Source: Bacillota bacterium
Lineage (GTDB): Bacteria > Bacillota > Clostridia > Oscillospirales > Oscillospiraceae
Direction: 5' to 3'
Assembly (NCBI GenBank): GCA_023386265.1
Contig: JAEWKA010000001.1
Location: 124,001-188,000 of the forward strand
DNA: 64,000 nucleotides
Below are positions 40,681-49,570 of this stretch, in pieces. The notes beneath the pieces were generated by a model, which was not told the origin of the DNA, made no database searches, and saw only the letters and a list, made by a program, of their open reading frames with translations. The number at the start of each line of letters is the position of its first letter. The stretch's first letter is position 1. The position numbers were made by a program, and so were the translations under genes.

Positions 40681-41517
40681 GTGACTCGTTCAAATAAAAA
40701 AAACAAAGGAATACAAGTCGTTTTTTTTACCGTTTTAATAGCCTTGGTTGTTCTCTTGGCCTATTTCGGTAAAAAGTCCGAGGCGGCTCAAGAAGCGCAG
40801 TCACCCGAGCCCTCTTCCGTATCTTCGGAGGAGGCGGCAGTGCCTCCTACCGTTGCGGAGAATCCTGCCGTTCAGAGCGTGGCACCCTCGCCATCTCCAA
40901 CAGAAACTGCTGTCACTGGACCCGATCTTTCGGCACGCGATGCGGTGGATGATTCATATTTCGAGGACGCCGCCTTTATGGGAAACTCACTAATGGACGG
41001 CTTTCGTCTGTTCTCTGGACTTACGACCTGTGACTATTATGCCGCGACGAGCATGACAGTAGTCGCTGCAACGAGCAAGGCCTGCATTACGCTCGATAAC
41101 GGCAATTCCGGCACACTCGTGGACGGACTAATTCAAAAGCCATACGGCAAAATATACATACTTTTGGGTATCAACGAAATTGGATTTGATGTTCAGACTT
41201 TTATCGATTATTACAGCCCAATGCTCGATACCATAATCGCTGCACAGCCTGATTGCGATATTTATATCATGGGTATCACCCCTGTCAGTGAGGCAAAGTC
41301 GAACAGCAGCAGCACGTTCAACATGACCCGTATAAACGAATATAACACAGCGCTCAGACAGCTTGCCGCCGATAAGGGCTGCTACTATATGGATTTAGTG
41401 TCAGCGCTCGCAGGTTCGGACGGATATCTGCCTGCCGGTGAAACAACGGACGGCGTGCATTTCTCAGCAAAAGTTTATCAAACTTGGCTAGATTACGTTA
41501 AGACACATTATGCTTAG
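40681..41517 (+). CDS. Membrane-anchored SGNH/GDSL-family hydrolase
   Basis: 278 residues. One N-terminal transmembrane helix (about 12-29), then a Ser/Pro/Glu-rich linker to about residue 85, then an extracellular SGNH domain. The nucleophile serine is in FMGNSLMDGF (block I), block III is LLGINEIG, and the catalytic Asp-x-x-His is DGVHFS near the C-terminus. Likely acts on an ester in cell wall or polysaccharide; the substrate is unknown. The start is GTG 40681 after AAAGGGGC, chosen because it gives a good basic N-terminus (MTRSNKKNKG). Cotranscribed with the next lipoprotein. Confidence 0.9.
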   Translation: MTRSNKKNKGIQVVFFTVLIALVVLLAYFGKKSEAAQEAQSPEPSSVSSEEAAVPPTVAENPAVQSVAPSPSPTETAVTGPDLSARDAVDDSYFEDAAFMGNSLMDGFRLFSGLTTCDYYAATSMTVVAATSKACITLDNGNSGTLVDGLIQKPYGKIYILLGINEIGFDVQTFIDYYSPMLDTIIAAQPDCDIYIMGITPVSEAKSNSSSTFNMTRINEYNTALRQLAADKGCYYMDLVSALAGSDGYLPAGETTDGVHFSAKVYQTWLDYVKTHYA

Positions 41518-41537
41518 ATAGAAAAAGGGGTAAGGTT

Positions 41538-42008
41538 ATGAAGAGGTTGAGTTTGGTCTTGCTGGCATTTTGTATGATTGTTGGGGCTTTTACGGGTTGT
41601 GCACAGACGGCCAAGCCCACAGAATATGATTTGGAGGCTATAGCCACACAGCTTCAAGAGAGCGGGGCTTTTTCAGACTTCCTGAGTCCCATAACAAAGG
41701 AGATAGCCGCTTCGTTCTACGGTTTCGAGGACGCCGACGTCACAGACTGTGTAGTGTACTGCTCGACCGGCGCGACGACCGAAGAGATTGCACTCTTTAA
41801 ATGCGCCAACGAGGAAGCCGCAACAAAGCTGAAATTAAACGCTAATAAGAGAATTGAGACTCAGAAAACTATTTATGAATCCTATGCGCCGGCTGAGCCA
41901 CCTAAGCTGGATGACGCGATTGTCACGCAGGACGGACTGTATGTGTTCTACATAGTGTCAGTCGACTCCACTAAGGTGCAGTCAGTGCTGGACAATCAGA
42001 AAAAATAG
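41538..42008 (+). CDS. DUF4358 family lipoprotein
   Basis: 156 residues. Signal with lipobox FTGC (Cys at about residue 21). The mature part has the DUF4358 features YDLEAIATQLQESGAFSD, YGFEDADV and EIALFKCANEEAATKLK. In Clostridia DUF4358 lipoproteins often follow an SGNH/GDSL gene, as here, 20 bases after the hydrolase gene; a joint envelope role is inference. AAGGGG precedes ATG 41538. A strong terminator follows. Confidence 0.88.
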   Translation: MKRLSLVLLAFCMIVGAFTGCAQTAKPTEYDLEAIATQLQESGAFSDFLSPITKEIAASFYGFEDADVTDCVVYCSTGATTEEIALFKCANEEAATKLKLNANKRIETQKTIYESYAPAEPPKLDDAIVTQDGLYVFYIVSVDSTKVQSVLDNQKK

Positions 42009-42012
42009 TATA

Positions 42013-42056
42013 AAATTGAACGCCGCACCCACTTATGGGTGCGGCGTTCAATTTTA
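42013..42056. terminator. Strong bidirectional terminator
   Basis: A long perfect stem, AATTGAACGCCGCACCC/GGGTGCGGCGTTCAATT (42014-42030, 42037-42053), with a six-base loop, then TTATTG. It separates convergent genes. Confidence 0.92.
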
Positions 42057-42082
42057 TTGTCAGGCAGCCTAACAGCGGGACA

Positions 42083-42274
42083 TTATCCCTTATTTCCTTC
42101 GTCGTCAGTCAAGGCATTCTTGCCGTAGCGCTTTTTGACGCTCTCAGTCAGTAGAAACTCAATCTGCCCGTTCACAGAGCGAAAATCATCTTCCGCCCAG
42201 GCCGCGAGCTTGTCATAGAGGGAGGGCGAAAGCCGCAGGGGAACCTGCTTTTTTGATTTTTCGTTCTTATCCAT
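42083..42274 (-). CDS. Arc/MetJ-type ribbon-helix-helix protein
   Basis: 63 residues. Basic N-terminus then VPLRLSPSLYDKLAAWAEDD and FRSVNGQIEFLLTESVKKRY, the strand-helix-helix pattern of Arc-type DNA-binding proteins (beta-strand QVPLRLS would enter the major groove). It begins six bases after the SPFH gene stop with no clear SD, so it is probably translationally coupled. The two genes share a promoter whose -10 is covered by an inverted repeat, so autoregulation is a reasonable model. A short SPFH-RHH pair is common in Clostridia. Confidence 0.85.
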   Translation of the reverse strand: MDKNEKSKKQVPLRLSPSLYDKLAAWAEDDFRSVNGQIEFLLTESVKKRYGKNALTDDEGNKG

Positions 42275-42279
42275 AATGC

Positions 42280-43287
42280 TTAATAAATTGATCCGCTGTT
42301 GACTATCGGCTGAGCTTCCTTGTTGCCGCAGAGCACAACCAGTAGGTTTGAAACCATCTGAGCTTTGCGCTCGTCGTCAAGTTCGACAATCTTGTTTTCG
42401 CTCAGCTTTGTAAGAGCCATCTGGACCATGCCGACAGCGCCCTCGACGATAAGCTTCCGCGCGTCGATGATAGCGCTTGCCTGCTGACGCTGGAGCATCG
42501 CGGCGGCTATCTCGGGAGAATAGGCGAGATGTGTTATACGGGTCTCGACAATTTCAAGTCCCGCGTCACCAACCTTGGTCTGTAGTTCCTCCTTGAGCTT
42601 CTGAGCAACCTCCTGGCTGCTGCCGCGAAGTGAGAGCTCGTCAGCGGATTCGTCCTCGTTCCATATGTCATAGGGGTAAAGCCTAACGATGTTGCGGAGC
42701 GAACTATCTGCTTGAATCGACAGAAACTCTATGTAATTGTCGACATTAAAAACAGCTTTGGCGGCATTAACTACACGCCAGATAACTACCACACCGATTT
42801 CAATGGGATTACCAAGCTTGTCATTGACCTTCTGACGGTCGTTATTGAGCGTCATAACTTTGAGAGAAACGGCCTTGCCTGCGGCTGTGTCGGTTTTCTC
42901 GGACTTATCGGAACGTTGCTTCTGCTTCTGAGCAGCTTCGGCGGCTGTAACCTTGGTGGGATTGACGGCAGAGACAAAAGGATTCACAAAGTAGAAACCC
43001 GCGCCCTCAAGTGTTCCGTGGTATTTACCGAAAAGAGTCAGGACAAGCGCTTCGTTAGGCTTGAGTACTTTCAAACCGGCGTACAGGATGGGGCAGATGA
43101 TAAAGCCTAAAACAGAAGAGACGACCGCAAGAAGAATTCCGAGACCGCTTCCGCTCTCACCTTTTTCGGCCCCAACTATTACTCCGACTATGCTGGCGAT
43201 GATGACCAGAGTGTTTATTATGAGTACGGCCATACCGTTAGGCGCTTTGAGTCTTTTCTGCTCGGTAAAAAGTTCAGTTTTTTCCAT
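42280..43287 (-). CDS. SPFH (band 7/stomatin-like) membrane protein
   Basis: 335 residues. Two hydrophobic segments (about 19-40 and 49-75), then an SPFH domain (from VLKPNEALVLTLFGKYHGTL through the central IEIGVVVIWRVVNAAKAVF and LSIQADSSLRNIVRLYPYDI), followed by a helical tail with EIVETRITHLAYSPEIAAAML and QASAIIDARKLIVEG. SPFH proteins form membrane-scaffold oligomers. Good SD (AGGAGG) at ATG 43287. First gene of the operon with the RHH gene. Confidence 0.93.
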   Translation of the reverse strand: MEKTELFTEQKRLKAPNGMAVLIINTLVIIASIVGVIVGAEKGESGSGLGILLAVVSSVLGFIICPILYAGLKVLKPNEALVLTLFGKYHGTLEGAGFYFVNPFVSAVNPTKVTAAEAAQKQKQRSDKSEKTDTAAGKAVSLKVMTLNNDRQKVNDKLGNPIEIGVVVIWRVVNAAKAVFNVDNYIEFLSIQADSSLRNIVRLYPYDIWNEDESADELSLRGSSQEVAQKLKEELQTKVGDAGLEIVETRITHLAYSPEIAAAMLQRQQASAIIDARKLIVEGAVGMVQMALTKLSENKIVELDDERKAQMVSNLLVVLCGNKEAQPIVNSGSIY

Positions 43288-43335
43288 ATAATTTCCTCCT
43301 AAAATTAATTCTATCTCCGGATGGAGGATATGAAT

Positions 43336-43374
43336 GTGATATCAGAATAATATCACTAATTTTCCAATTGTCAA
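43336..43374 (-). promoter_or_regulatory. SPFH-RHH promoter with overlapping operator-like repeat
   Basis: On the minus strand TTGACA (43369-43374), 16 bases, TATTAT (43347-43352). The perfect inverted repeat GTGATAT-7-ATATCAC (43336-43356) overlaps the -10, as expected for a repressor site; the RHH protein is the obvious candidate. Confidence 0.7.
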
Positions 43375-43408
43375 GAAAAATTGCCCACCTTAAGGTGAGC
43401 AATTTTCT
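43375..43408 (-). terminator. Terminator of the P-type ATPase gene
   Basis: AAAATTGCCCACCT/AGGTGAGCAATTTT (one mismatch), followed on the minus strand by TTCTTGAC and T-rich sequence. Its tail reaches the SPFH -35. Confidence 0.85.
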
Positions 43409-43426
43409 GATTGTAATTATTTAAGA

Positions 43427-46066
43427 CTATGCAAGCTTTGAAGCAGCATACTTTCTCTGGAAAAGCTTCACCAGCTCAACTGCGGGGATAATGCAGACTG
43501 CCAGAGCAAGGGCAACAAGGTACTCCTTGATGCTGATGGGCGTGAAGCCGAAGGCGTTTGCAAGCAACGGAACCTCGATGACGAGTGTTGTTAAAAGAAG
43601 GCTTCCGATAGCTGCGAAGTTCAGCGCCCTGTTTCTTCCGTTGAGAGAGAAGATACTGCCACGTTGACTTCTCATGTTGAAGCTGTGGCAAATTTCTGCC
43701 ATGGACATTGTGAGAAAGGCCATCGTTGTGCCATCTGCACTGTTGGTGATAGCCCAGTTGCCGGTTTCAAGGAAATGGCCGATGAAAAAGGCTGCCAGGG
43801 TAAGAATGGATACCAATATGCCCTGATATGCGACATCCACTCCGAGACCGCCTGAGAAAATTCCTGACTTGGAGGCGCGGGGCCTGCGGTGCATTAAGTT
43901 AGGTTCGGCTTTTTCCATACCCAATGCAAGTGCGGGGAAACAGTCGGTTACAAGGTTAATCCAAAGCAAATGCACGGGAGCAAGTATGGTAAAGCCCATC
44001 AGAGTTGCAACAAAGATACTAATGACTTCACTCATGTTGGAGCCGAGCAGGAATTGGATAGCCTTGCGGATGTTGTCATAAATTCTTCGACCTTCCTCGA
44101 CAGCTCCGACTATTGTTGCGAAGTTGTCATCGGCAAGAACCATGTCGGCGACGTTCTTTGTAACGTCGGTTCCTGTGATGCCCATACCCACGCCGATATC
44201 GGCATTCTTGATGCTGGGAGCGTCGTTAACGCCGTCGCCCGTCATTGCGGTGACATAACCCGCTTTGCGCCATGCGTTTACGATTCGAACCTTGTGCTCG
44301 GGCTGAACACGGGCGTAGACGGAAATATCGCGGAAACGTTTTTCAAACTCCGCGTCGCTCATTTCGGAAATTTGTGCTCCTGTAACGGCAACTGCATCGC
44401 CGGTAAGAATTCCAAGCTCTCTTGCTATGGCACTTGCTGTATCAATGTGGTCACCGGTTATCATTATGGCTCTTATGCCGGCAGTGCGGCATTCATCAAT
44501 TGCGTCACGAACCTCGGGACGGACAGGGTCAATCATACCGGTGAGGCCGACGAAACAAAGACCGTTTTCCAGATCCTCAGGAGCGAAGTTTTTTGGCTCG
44601 GTTTCATGCGGTTTAAGCGCTGCAGCAAGAACGCGAAGAGCCTTGTTGGCCATCTTTTTGTTTTCGGCAAGAATTTCAGCTCGTGCTTCATCAGTCATCT
44701 CAGCCACTTTGCCGTCCTTGAGATAAGTGGAGCAGACGCGCAGAACCTCGTCGGGCGCGCCCTTTGTGTACTGGATGATAGCGTTTTCTGTTTTGTGAAC
44801 GGTACTCATCATCTTGCGTACGCTGTCGAACGGTGCTTCGCCGATTCTCGGCTCGTCCTCAACAAGGTCATATTTTGCAAGCCCCAAGGAGTTTGCCCAA
44901 TAGACAAGTGCGTTTTCGGTCGGTTCGCCGGTTACTGTGCCGTCTGAATTGAGCTGTGCGTCGCAGCATAGTGCCATTGCGGTGGCAAGCATTTTTTGAT
45001 TTTCGCCGTAGTATTCTACTACGGTCATTTTGTTCTGGGTGAGAGTACCGGTCTTATCTGAGCAAATTATCTGAGCACAGCCAAGGGTTTCAACTGCCGT
45101 AAGACGACGAATAATAGCGTTGCGTTTGCTCATGTTGGTTACGCCAATTGAGAGGACAACGGTAACAACAGCAGCCAGTCCCTCAGGTATAGCCGCAACA
45201 GCAAGTGAAACCGCAATCATGAAGGAATTAAGTACTGTATCGGTTGCAAAACCGTCGCGGAAAAGCTGAACGGCGAAGATGACAACGCATATTCCAAGTA
45301 CCAAAAATGTGAGAATTTTAGAAAGTTGAGCAAGTTTTATCTGAAGCGGGGTTTGACCCTCTTCGGCCTGAGAAATTGCTTCGGCAATCTTGCCCATCTC
45401 GGTGTCCATTCCAGTGCTGGTAATGACAGCAAGTCCGCGTCCGTAAACAACTGTGCTACCCATATAAATCATGTTTTTGCGGTCTCCGAGAGGGACATCT
45501 TTTGTTTCGCCTAAATTAAGGATGTTTATAAATTTGTCCACAGGTACAGACTCGCCTGTGAGAGCAGCCTCTTCGATTTTAAGACTGTTTGATTCAATGA
45601 TTCGACCGTCTGCGGGGACAGCATCGCCGGCTTCAAGCACAACCACATCGCCGACAACTATATCCTCGCTTTTTATGACGCTTATACGTCCATTTCTGAG
45701 GATTTTACTGGTGGCGGAAGCCATTTCCTGCAAAGCTTCAAGAGCTTTCTCAGCCTTGTTCTCCTGATAAACACCCAACACTGCGTTGACGATTACAACA
45801 AAGAGGATGATAATAACGTCAGCAAAGCTTTCCCCCTCCACAACGGCTAAAACGCCGCTGATTGCCGCTGCCACCAACAGTATGATAATCATCGGGTCAG
45901 CCATCTGCTTAAAGAAACGCTTCAGCAGCGAGTCCTTTTTTCCTTCGGCAAGCTTGTTCTTGCCGTTCTCTGCAAGTCTTCTTTCAGCTTCCGCCGAGTC
46001 AAGGCCGTTTCGCGAGCTTTTCACTTCGACCAGGACATCGTCGACCTCGCTGCAATAATACTTCAT
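43427..46066 (-). CDS. Cation-transporting P-type ATPase (P2A type, Mn2+/Ca2+)
   Basis: 879 residues, full length with about ten membrane helices. The TM4 motif is AIPEGLAAVVTVVLSIG, the phosphorylated Asp is in CSDKTGTLTQNK, the hinge is MTGDGVNDAPSIK, and TM6 contains LLWINLVTDCFPALALGME, whose Asn and Asp belong to the SERCA-like site II. This is the Ca2+/Mn2+ class. An Mn-type riboswitch in its leader argues that Mn2+ export is a main task, with Ca2+ as the alternative. It is well separated from spoIIR upstream on the same strand. Confidence 0.95.
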   Translation of the reverse strand: MKYYCSEVDDVLVEVKSSRNGLDSAEAERRLAENGKNKLAEGKKDSLLKRFFKQMADPMIIILLVAAAISGVLAVVEGESFADVIIILFVVIVNAVLGVYQENKAEKALEALQEMASATSKILRNGRISVIKSEDIVVGDVVVLEAGDAVPADGRIIESNSLKIEEAALTGESVPVDKFINILNLGETKDVPLGDRKNMIYMGSTVVYGRGLAVITSTGMDTEMGKIAEAISQAEEGQTPLQIKLAQLSKILTFLVLGICVVIFAVQLFRDGFATDTVLNSFMIAVSLAVAAIPEGLAAVVTVVLSIGVTNMSKRNAIIRRLTAVETLGCAQIICSDKTGTLTQNKMTVVEYYGENQKMLATAMALCCDAQLNSDGTVTGEPTENALVYWANSLGLAKYDLVEDEPRIGEAPFDSVRKMMSTVHKTENAIIQYTKGAPDEVLRVCSTYLKDGKVAEMTDEARAEILAENKKMANKALRVLAAALKPHETEPKNFAPEDLENGLCFVGLTGMIDPVRPEVRDAIDECRTAGIRAIMITGDHIDTASAIARELGILTGDAVAVTGAQISEMSDAEFEKRFRDISVYARVQPEHKVRIVNAWRKAGYVTAMTGDGVNDAPSIKNADIGVGMGITGTDVTKNVADMVLADDNFATIVGAVEEGRRIYDNIRKAIQFLLGSNMSEVISIFVATLMGFTILAPVHLLWINLVTDCFPALALGMEKAEPNLMHRRPRASKSGIFSGGLGVDVAYQGILVSILTLAAFFIGHFLETGNWAITNSADGTTMAFLTMSMAEICHSFNMRSQRGSIFSLNGRNRALNFAAIGSLLLTTLVIEVPLLANAFGFTPISIKEYLVALALAVCIIPAVELVKLFQRKYAASKLA

Positions 46067-46115
46067 TAATTTGCCTCCATATCAAAAATTGAAACCGGGT
46101 AACGTCGCTTCTTAC

Positions 46116-46242
46116 AAAAAAGACCCATGGACAGGCGGCGCCTATCCATGAGTCTGGTCATTTAATACAAGCCAGGCGGATTAACCGCCATGTATGTTGA
46201 CTTGAACCGCTTTAAAGCGCTGACTACTCCCTCACGGAGATT
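46116..46242 (-). promoter_or_regulatory. yybP-ykoY-like (Mn2+) riboswitch with terminator
   Basis: On the minus strand GAGGGAGTAG, GCGGTTCAAGTCAACAT and GGCGG...CCGCCTGGCTTG resemble the conserved parts of the yybP-ykoY family. It ends in a long stem (46121-46137 region with 46139-46155, arms AGACTCATGG/CCATGGGTCT) followed by TTTTTTG, a terminator. It sits between promoter and start of the P-type ATPase. Identification is by memory of the consensus. Confidence 0.8.
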
Positions 46243-46248
46243 AGGGTT

Positions 46249-46277
46249 ATTTTAGCACTCCATGTCACCTTTGTCAA
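46249..46277 (-). promoter_or_regulatory. Promoter of the riboswitch-P-type ATPase transcript
   Basis: On the minus strand perfect TTGACA (46272-46277), 17 bases, TAAAAT (46249-46254). Confidence 0.85.
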
Positions 46278-46341
46278 GTTTGAGAGAGGAGAGCCTAATA
46301 CGCCTCAGACGGGATCAATTATAATACTTTAGAGTCTATTC

Positions 46342-46947
46342 TTAGTTAAATGACTGCTTAAGTTCCTCATACAATTCAATTATCCGAAACTTTACGCGGT
46401 ATTCGTTACCGTCGGTTGTTATCAGCTTTTCAGTCTCATTTGAAAGTCCTGTGAATGCGTCCTCGTCTTCGACAGAGGTCATGCACAGCGGCGGGAAAAC
46501 AACGCACCACCAGTTGTGACCCATGCCCTCGCCGAGAATAATTTTAAGAGAAATATAATTACCGGCAGGGAGGGCGAAGCCCTCATAGTTGCGGGTAGGA
46601 TAAGTTTCAAAGCAAATCTCCGCTTTAGCGGAATAGTATTTCCCGTTGTTTATGAGGATCGTTTCAGACACCCTACAGAGCTGCGGGAGCGCACTTTTGA
46701 TGATACTTTCTGCTTCCTTAACATCTGTAGCTCCATCGAGCATCGGCGTCAGGACTTCTAGCACACTGTCGCGGACTTTGAGCTTCACGGACTGATCGCT
46801 CGTACTGTCAGTATTTGCTATGACATGGAGCCGAATTAGCTCACCCGAGAGCCGACCTTGCTCAGCTTTTGCGAAAATTCCGGCGCATAGAGTGATGCAC
46901 AGAGCGACTAATAAAGATATTTCCCAAATTTTAAGATGCTGCTTCAT
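46342..46947 (-). CDS. spoIIR: Stage II sporulation protein R
   Basis: 201 residues. SpoIIR is the secreted forespore signal that activates SpoIIGA to process pro-sigma-E. An N-terminal signal or anchor (about 8-27) is followed by the diagnostic core: GELIRLHVIANTDSTSDQSV, LKVRDSVLEVL, and further on NYEGFALPAGNYISLKIILG and GHNWWCVVFPPLC. The Cys in WWCVVFPPLC is typical. The SD (AAAGGCGG) is part of a hairpin (46953-46986). It is a clear sporulation marker for the genome. Neighbour ispE lies about 210 bases upstream. Confidence 0.96.
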   Translation of the reverse strand: MKQHLKIWEISLLVALCITLCAGIFAKAEQGRLSGELIRLHVIANTDSTSDQSVKLKVRDSVLEVLTPMLDGATDVKEAESIIKSALPQLCRVSETILINNGKYYSAKAEICFETYPTRNYEGFALPAGNYISLKIILGEGMGHNWWCVVFPPLCMTSVEDEDAFTGLSNETEKLITTDGNEYRVKFRIIELYEELKQSFN

Positions 46948-46952
46948 AAAAT

Positions 46953-46986
46953 AAACCGCCTTTATGTATTAAACAGAAAGGCGTTT
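46953..46986 (-). promoter_or_regulatory. Hairpin covering the spoIIR ribosome-binding site
   Basis: CGCCTTT/AAAGGCG (46957-46963, 46977-46983) plus flanking AAA/TTT pairs. On the minus strand the 3' arm contains AAAGGCGG, the spoIIR SD. The rest of the 46987-47159 gap shows no gene. Confidence 0.5.
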
Positions 46987-47159
46987 ACAGTAAAAAACCA
47001 AGTTCGCGAAAGTGGATGAAACCCCGATTTCGCAATTGTGGTATATTTCAGGCGTGGTATAACTCAACAATGAAATATTACGAAGCCGCCTTGCTGTTAA
47101 GATTATACTTATTATCGACGGCTTGTTATATTATTATACAATCGTTTTGGAAATTCGAA

Positions 47160-48020
47160 TCAGATTGATATAAGCCCCTGCGGTTCGGCAATAAAAACTT
47201 CTCTGTAGCGCTCGGAAAGCAGATTAAAAGAGTGCCTTGCCTTATTTTCATCATCGAAAATGCCGAAAACGGCGGAGCCGGTTCCTGTCATGACAGCGCC
47301 GAGAGCGCCGCTGTCAAGCAAATAACTTTTGATTCTCGGAATATCGTTTGGTTTTGACGGTAAAACGTCTTCAAATACGTTATACATTCTTTGGCAGACG
47401 CCCTTGAGGTCGCCGCTTTTAAGGGAAGCAACAAGACCCTGCGTGTCGGGGTGATATTTAACCGAAACCAGGTCAATTTTTGAAAAAAGCTCCGGAGTTG
47501 AAACGGAAAACTTCGGCTTGACTATGACAAAGCGGCAGTTTGGAAAAGGCGGCAGTTCGGAAAGTGATTCGCCCCTTCCTTCGGCAAGAGAGGTTCCGCC
47601 CGCGACACAGAAGGGGATATCCGAGCCAAGCGACGCGCCCAGACGTTCAAGCTCGACTTGGGAAAAGGGCTTACCCATAAGTATGTTGAGCGCGCGTAGA
47701 ACCGCTGCCCCGTCCGCCGAGCCTCCCCCCATGCCAGCACATACGGGGACGCGCTTAAATATACTGATGTCAGCGCCCACATCTTTTCTGCCAAGCTTCG
47801 AGAAAAAGGCTTTGGCAACTTTCACTGCTATGTTTCGGTCGTCGGACGGCAGAAAGTGAAGGTTTGTGGAAACATTGACAGCGCCGTCTTCACGGAGTGA
47901 GACCGCCACATCATCGCATAGCGATACGGACTGCATGACCATGCGCATATCGTGATATCCGTCGGGACGCTTTGAGATGACGTCGAGCGAAATGTTTAGT
48001 TTCGCATAGGCTTTTTCCAT
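47160..48020 (-). CDS. ispE: 4-diphosphocytidyl-2-C-methyl-D-erythritol kinase
   Basis: About 286 residues, GHMP kinase of the MEP isoprenoid pathway. The start MEKAYAKLNISLDVISKRPD and RPDGYHDMRMVMQSV, the ATP loop PVCAGMGGGSADGAAVLRAL and GAVMTGTGSAVFGIF are characteristic. ATG 48020 gives the family N-terminus; an upstream TTG (48038) is three bases after GGGAG, so the start is uncertain. It lies 53 bases downstream of apgM on the same strand. Confidence 0.95.
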   Translation of the reverse strand: MEKAYAKLNISLDVISKRPDGYHDMRMVMQSVSLCDDVAVSLREDGAVNVSTNLHFLPSDDRNIAVKVAKAFFSKLGRKDVGADISIFKRVPVCAGMGGGSADGAAVLRALNILMGKPFSQVELERLGASLGSDIPFCVAGGTSLAEGRGESLSELPPFPNCRFVIVKPKFSVSTPELFSKIDLVSVKYHPDTQGLVASLKSGDLKGVCQRMYNVFEDVLPSKPNDIPRIKSYLLDSGALGAVMTGTGSAVFGIFDDENKARHSFNLLSERYREVFIAEPQGLISI

Positions 48021-48073
48021 TATTGTATCTATAACCAAACACTCCCTTCGGCAGAATATAATAAGGCCTTCAA

Positions 48074-49309
48074 TTATTTAAGTTCGAAAAGCGTGGGCAT
48101 GAGCTCTATTCCAGCTGATAAGAAAGCGCAGCGAAGCCCATTTTCTTCGGAATATGAAAGTCCTACTTGTGTATCTTTGTTACTGTCATATATAATATAT
48201 GGAACAGGATCTCCGTCATGTTGGCGATTGCTTGTTAGAGTTTTGTGGTCGCTTAGGATTAACATTCTAAAAGCTTCGTCCTTTGACTTCAGTGACTCGC
48301 ACAAGGGTTCGACTACGCGGCTGTCGAGCCATTCGATGGCCTGTATTTTGCCCTTAAGATCTCCGCAATGAGTACACTCATCGGGTCCTTCAAGATGAAC
48401 GGCTACAAAGTCGTGAGTATTGAGCGCGTCAAGAGCCGCTTGAACCTTACCCTCGTAGTTGGTTTCAACCTCGCCGGTCGCTCCCTCGACCATTATAACG
48501 TCAAGTCCCGTAAGTCTTGCAATTCCGTGACAGAGGGGAACAGCTGAAACGACAGCACCGGTTTTGCCATATTGCTCAGTGAAGTTCGGAAGCTTTGCCG
48601 CTGTGCCCTCGGCCCAGAACCAGATTGCGTTACCGGGGAGCTTACCTTCTTTTCTGCGCGAGACATTGAACGGATGGTTCTGCAAAAGCTCGTTCGCCTT
48701 TTTCATAAGCTCTGTCAGAACAGCGGCGTTTGCGCAGCCCTTCGGGAGATAGTCCGAAACGAGTTCTCCTATATGATCGTGCGGAGGGGCAAGCTCCAGT
48801 CCTTTGATGTCAACCTGCTTCTGCACAGCGATGTGACGGTAGGATTCGGTGGGGTAGATGCACATTCCGGCTTTGTCTGAGAGAGCTTTAAACTCGGGGT
48901 GAGCAAAAAGGTATTCGACAAGCTCAACGCCCTGTTTTTCGCATAGACCACCGCCCGAGTGTGAAACAATAAGCTTGTGCTCAAAGGGGACATTCTCATC
49001 GTCAGTTAATGTAACATTATTGCAACGATAAGCGGCGTCGCCAAGCGAAAGGGAAATACCCTGCGCGGCAACCTCAAGCGGCGCTCTTCCGGAATAGCAG
49101 AAGTGAGGGTCACAGCCAAAGATGGACATTATCGCGGTGTCGCTCCCGGGAGGAAAGCCCTCCGGCACGTTAAGAACGCTGCCGAGAACACCGTGCTCGG
49201 CAAGCTTGTCTATATATGGTTTCTTGGAGACCTCGAGAGGCGTGCGGTTTTTCAGCTCCGGAACAGGATTATCCGCCATACCGTCGCCTATCACAAGAAT
49301 ATATTTCAT
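48074..49309 (-). CDS. Cofactor-independent phosphoglycerate mutase (ApgM type)
   Basis: 411 residues. MKYILVIGDGMADNPVPEL at the start holds the first metal-binding Asp, and the phospho-serine site is in FPPGSDTAIMSIFGCDP. Later comes HLEGPDECTHCGDL, followed by ILSDHKT. This is the archaeal-type ApgM family, not the GpmI type; it interconverts 3- and 2-phosphoglycerate. It heads the minus-strand group apgM-ispE. AAAGGAAAAAGCC precedes ATG 49309. Confidence 0.93.
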   Translation of the reverse strand: MKYILVIGDGMADNPVPELKNRTPLEVSKKPYIDKLAEHGVLGSVLNVPEGFPPGSDTAIMSIFGCDPHFCYSGRAPLEVAAQGISLSLGDAAYRCNNVTLTDDENVPFEHKLIVSHSGGGLCEKQGVELVEYLFAHPEFKALSDKAGMCIYPTESYRHIAVQKQVDIKGLELAPPHDHIGELVSDYLPKGCANAAVLTELMKKANELLQNHPFNVSRRKEGKLPGNAIWFWAEGTAAKLPNFTEQYGKTGAVVSAVPLCHGIARLTGLDVIMVEGATGEVETNYEGKVQAALDALNTHDFVAVHLEGPDECTHCGDLKGKIQAIEWLDSRVVEPLCESLKSKDEAFRMLILSDHKTLTSNRQHDGDPVPYIIYDSNKDTQVGLSYSEENGLRCAFLSAGIELMPTLFELK

Positions 49310-49511
49310 GGCTTTTTCCTTTCGAAAATGCTAAGATATATGATATTATACGTTAAATGGCTATATAGGCCAGCCCCATTATAAACCATTTTCTTCGCAA
49401 TGCAAATGACCAAAATTTAAATTCTGTGCAAATAATGACAATTCTCTGATTAATCTGCAAATATGGAAAATCAACATAGAATATTGTTGAATAATTCGTG
49501 TATTATGCCAT

Positions 49512-49539
49512 TTGCTTTTCTAAATTCCAGTGATAATAT
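49512..49539 (+). promoter_or_regulatory. Likely promoter of the V-ATPase operon
   Basis: TTGCTT (49512-49517), 16 bases, TAATAT (49534-49539), about 30 bases before the first gene. Confidence 0.55.
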
Positions 49540-49570
49540 AAGTGCAGCATGGCAGAAAAGAGGGATTGGT

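Noticed and set aside
43970..44947. Plus-strand frame of 325 codons
   Set aside because: Antisense shadow of the P-type ATPase, whose motifs are beyond doubt.
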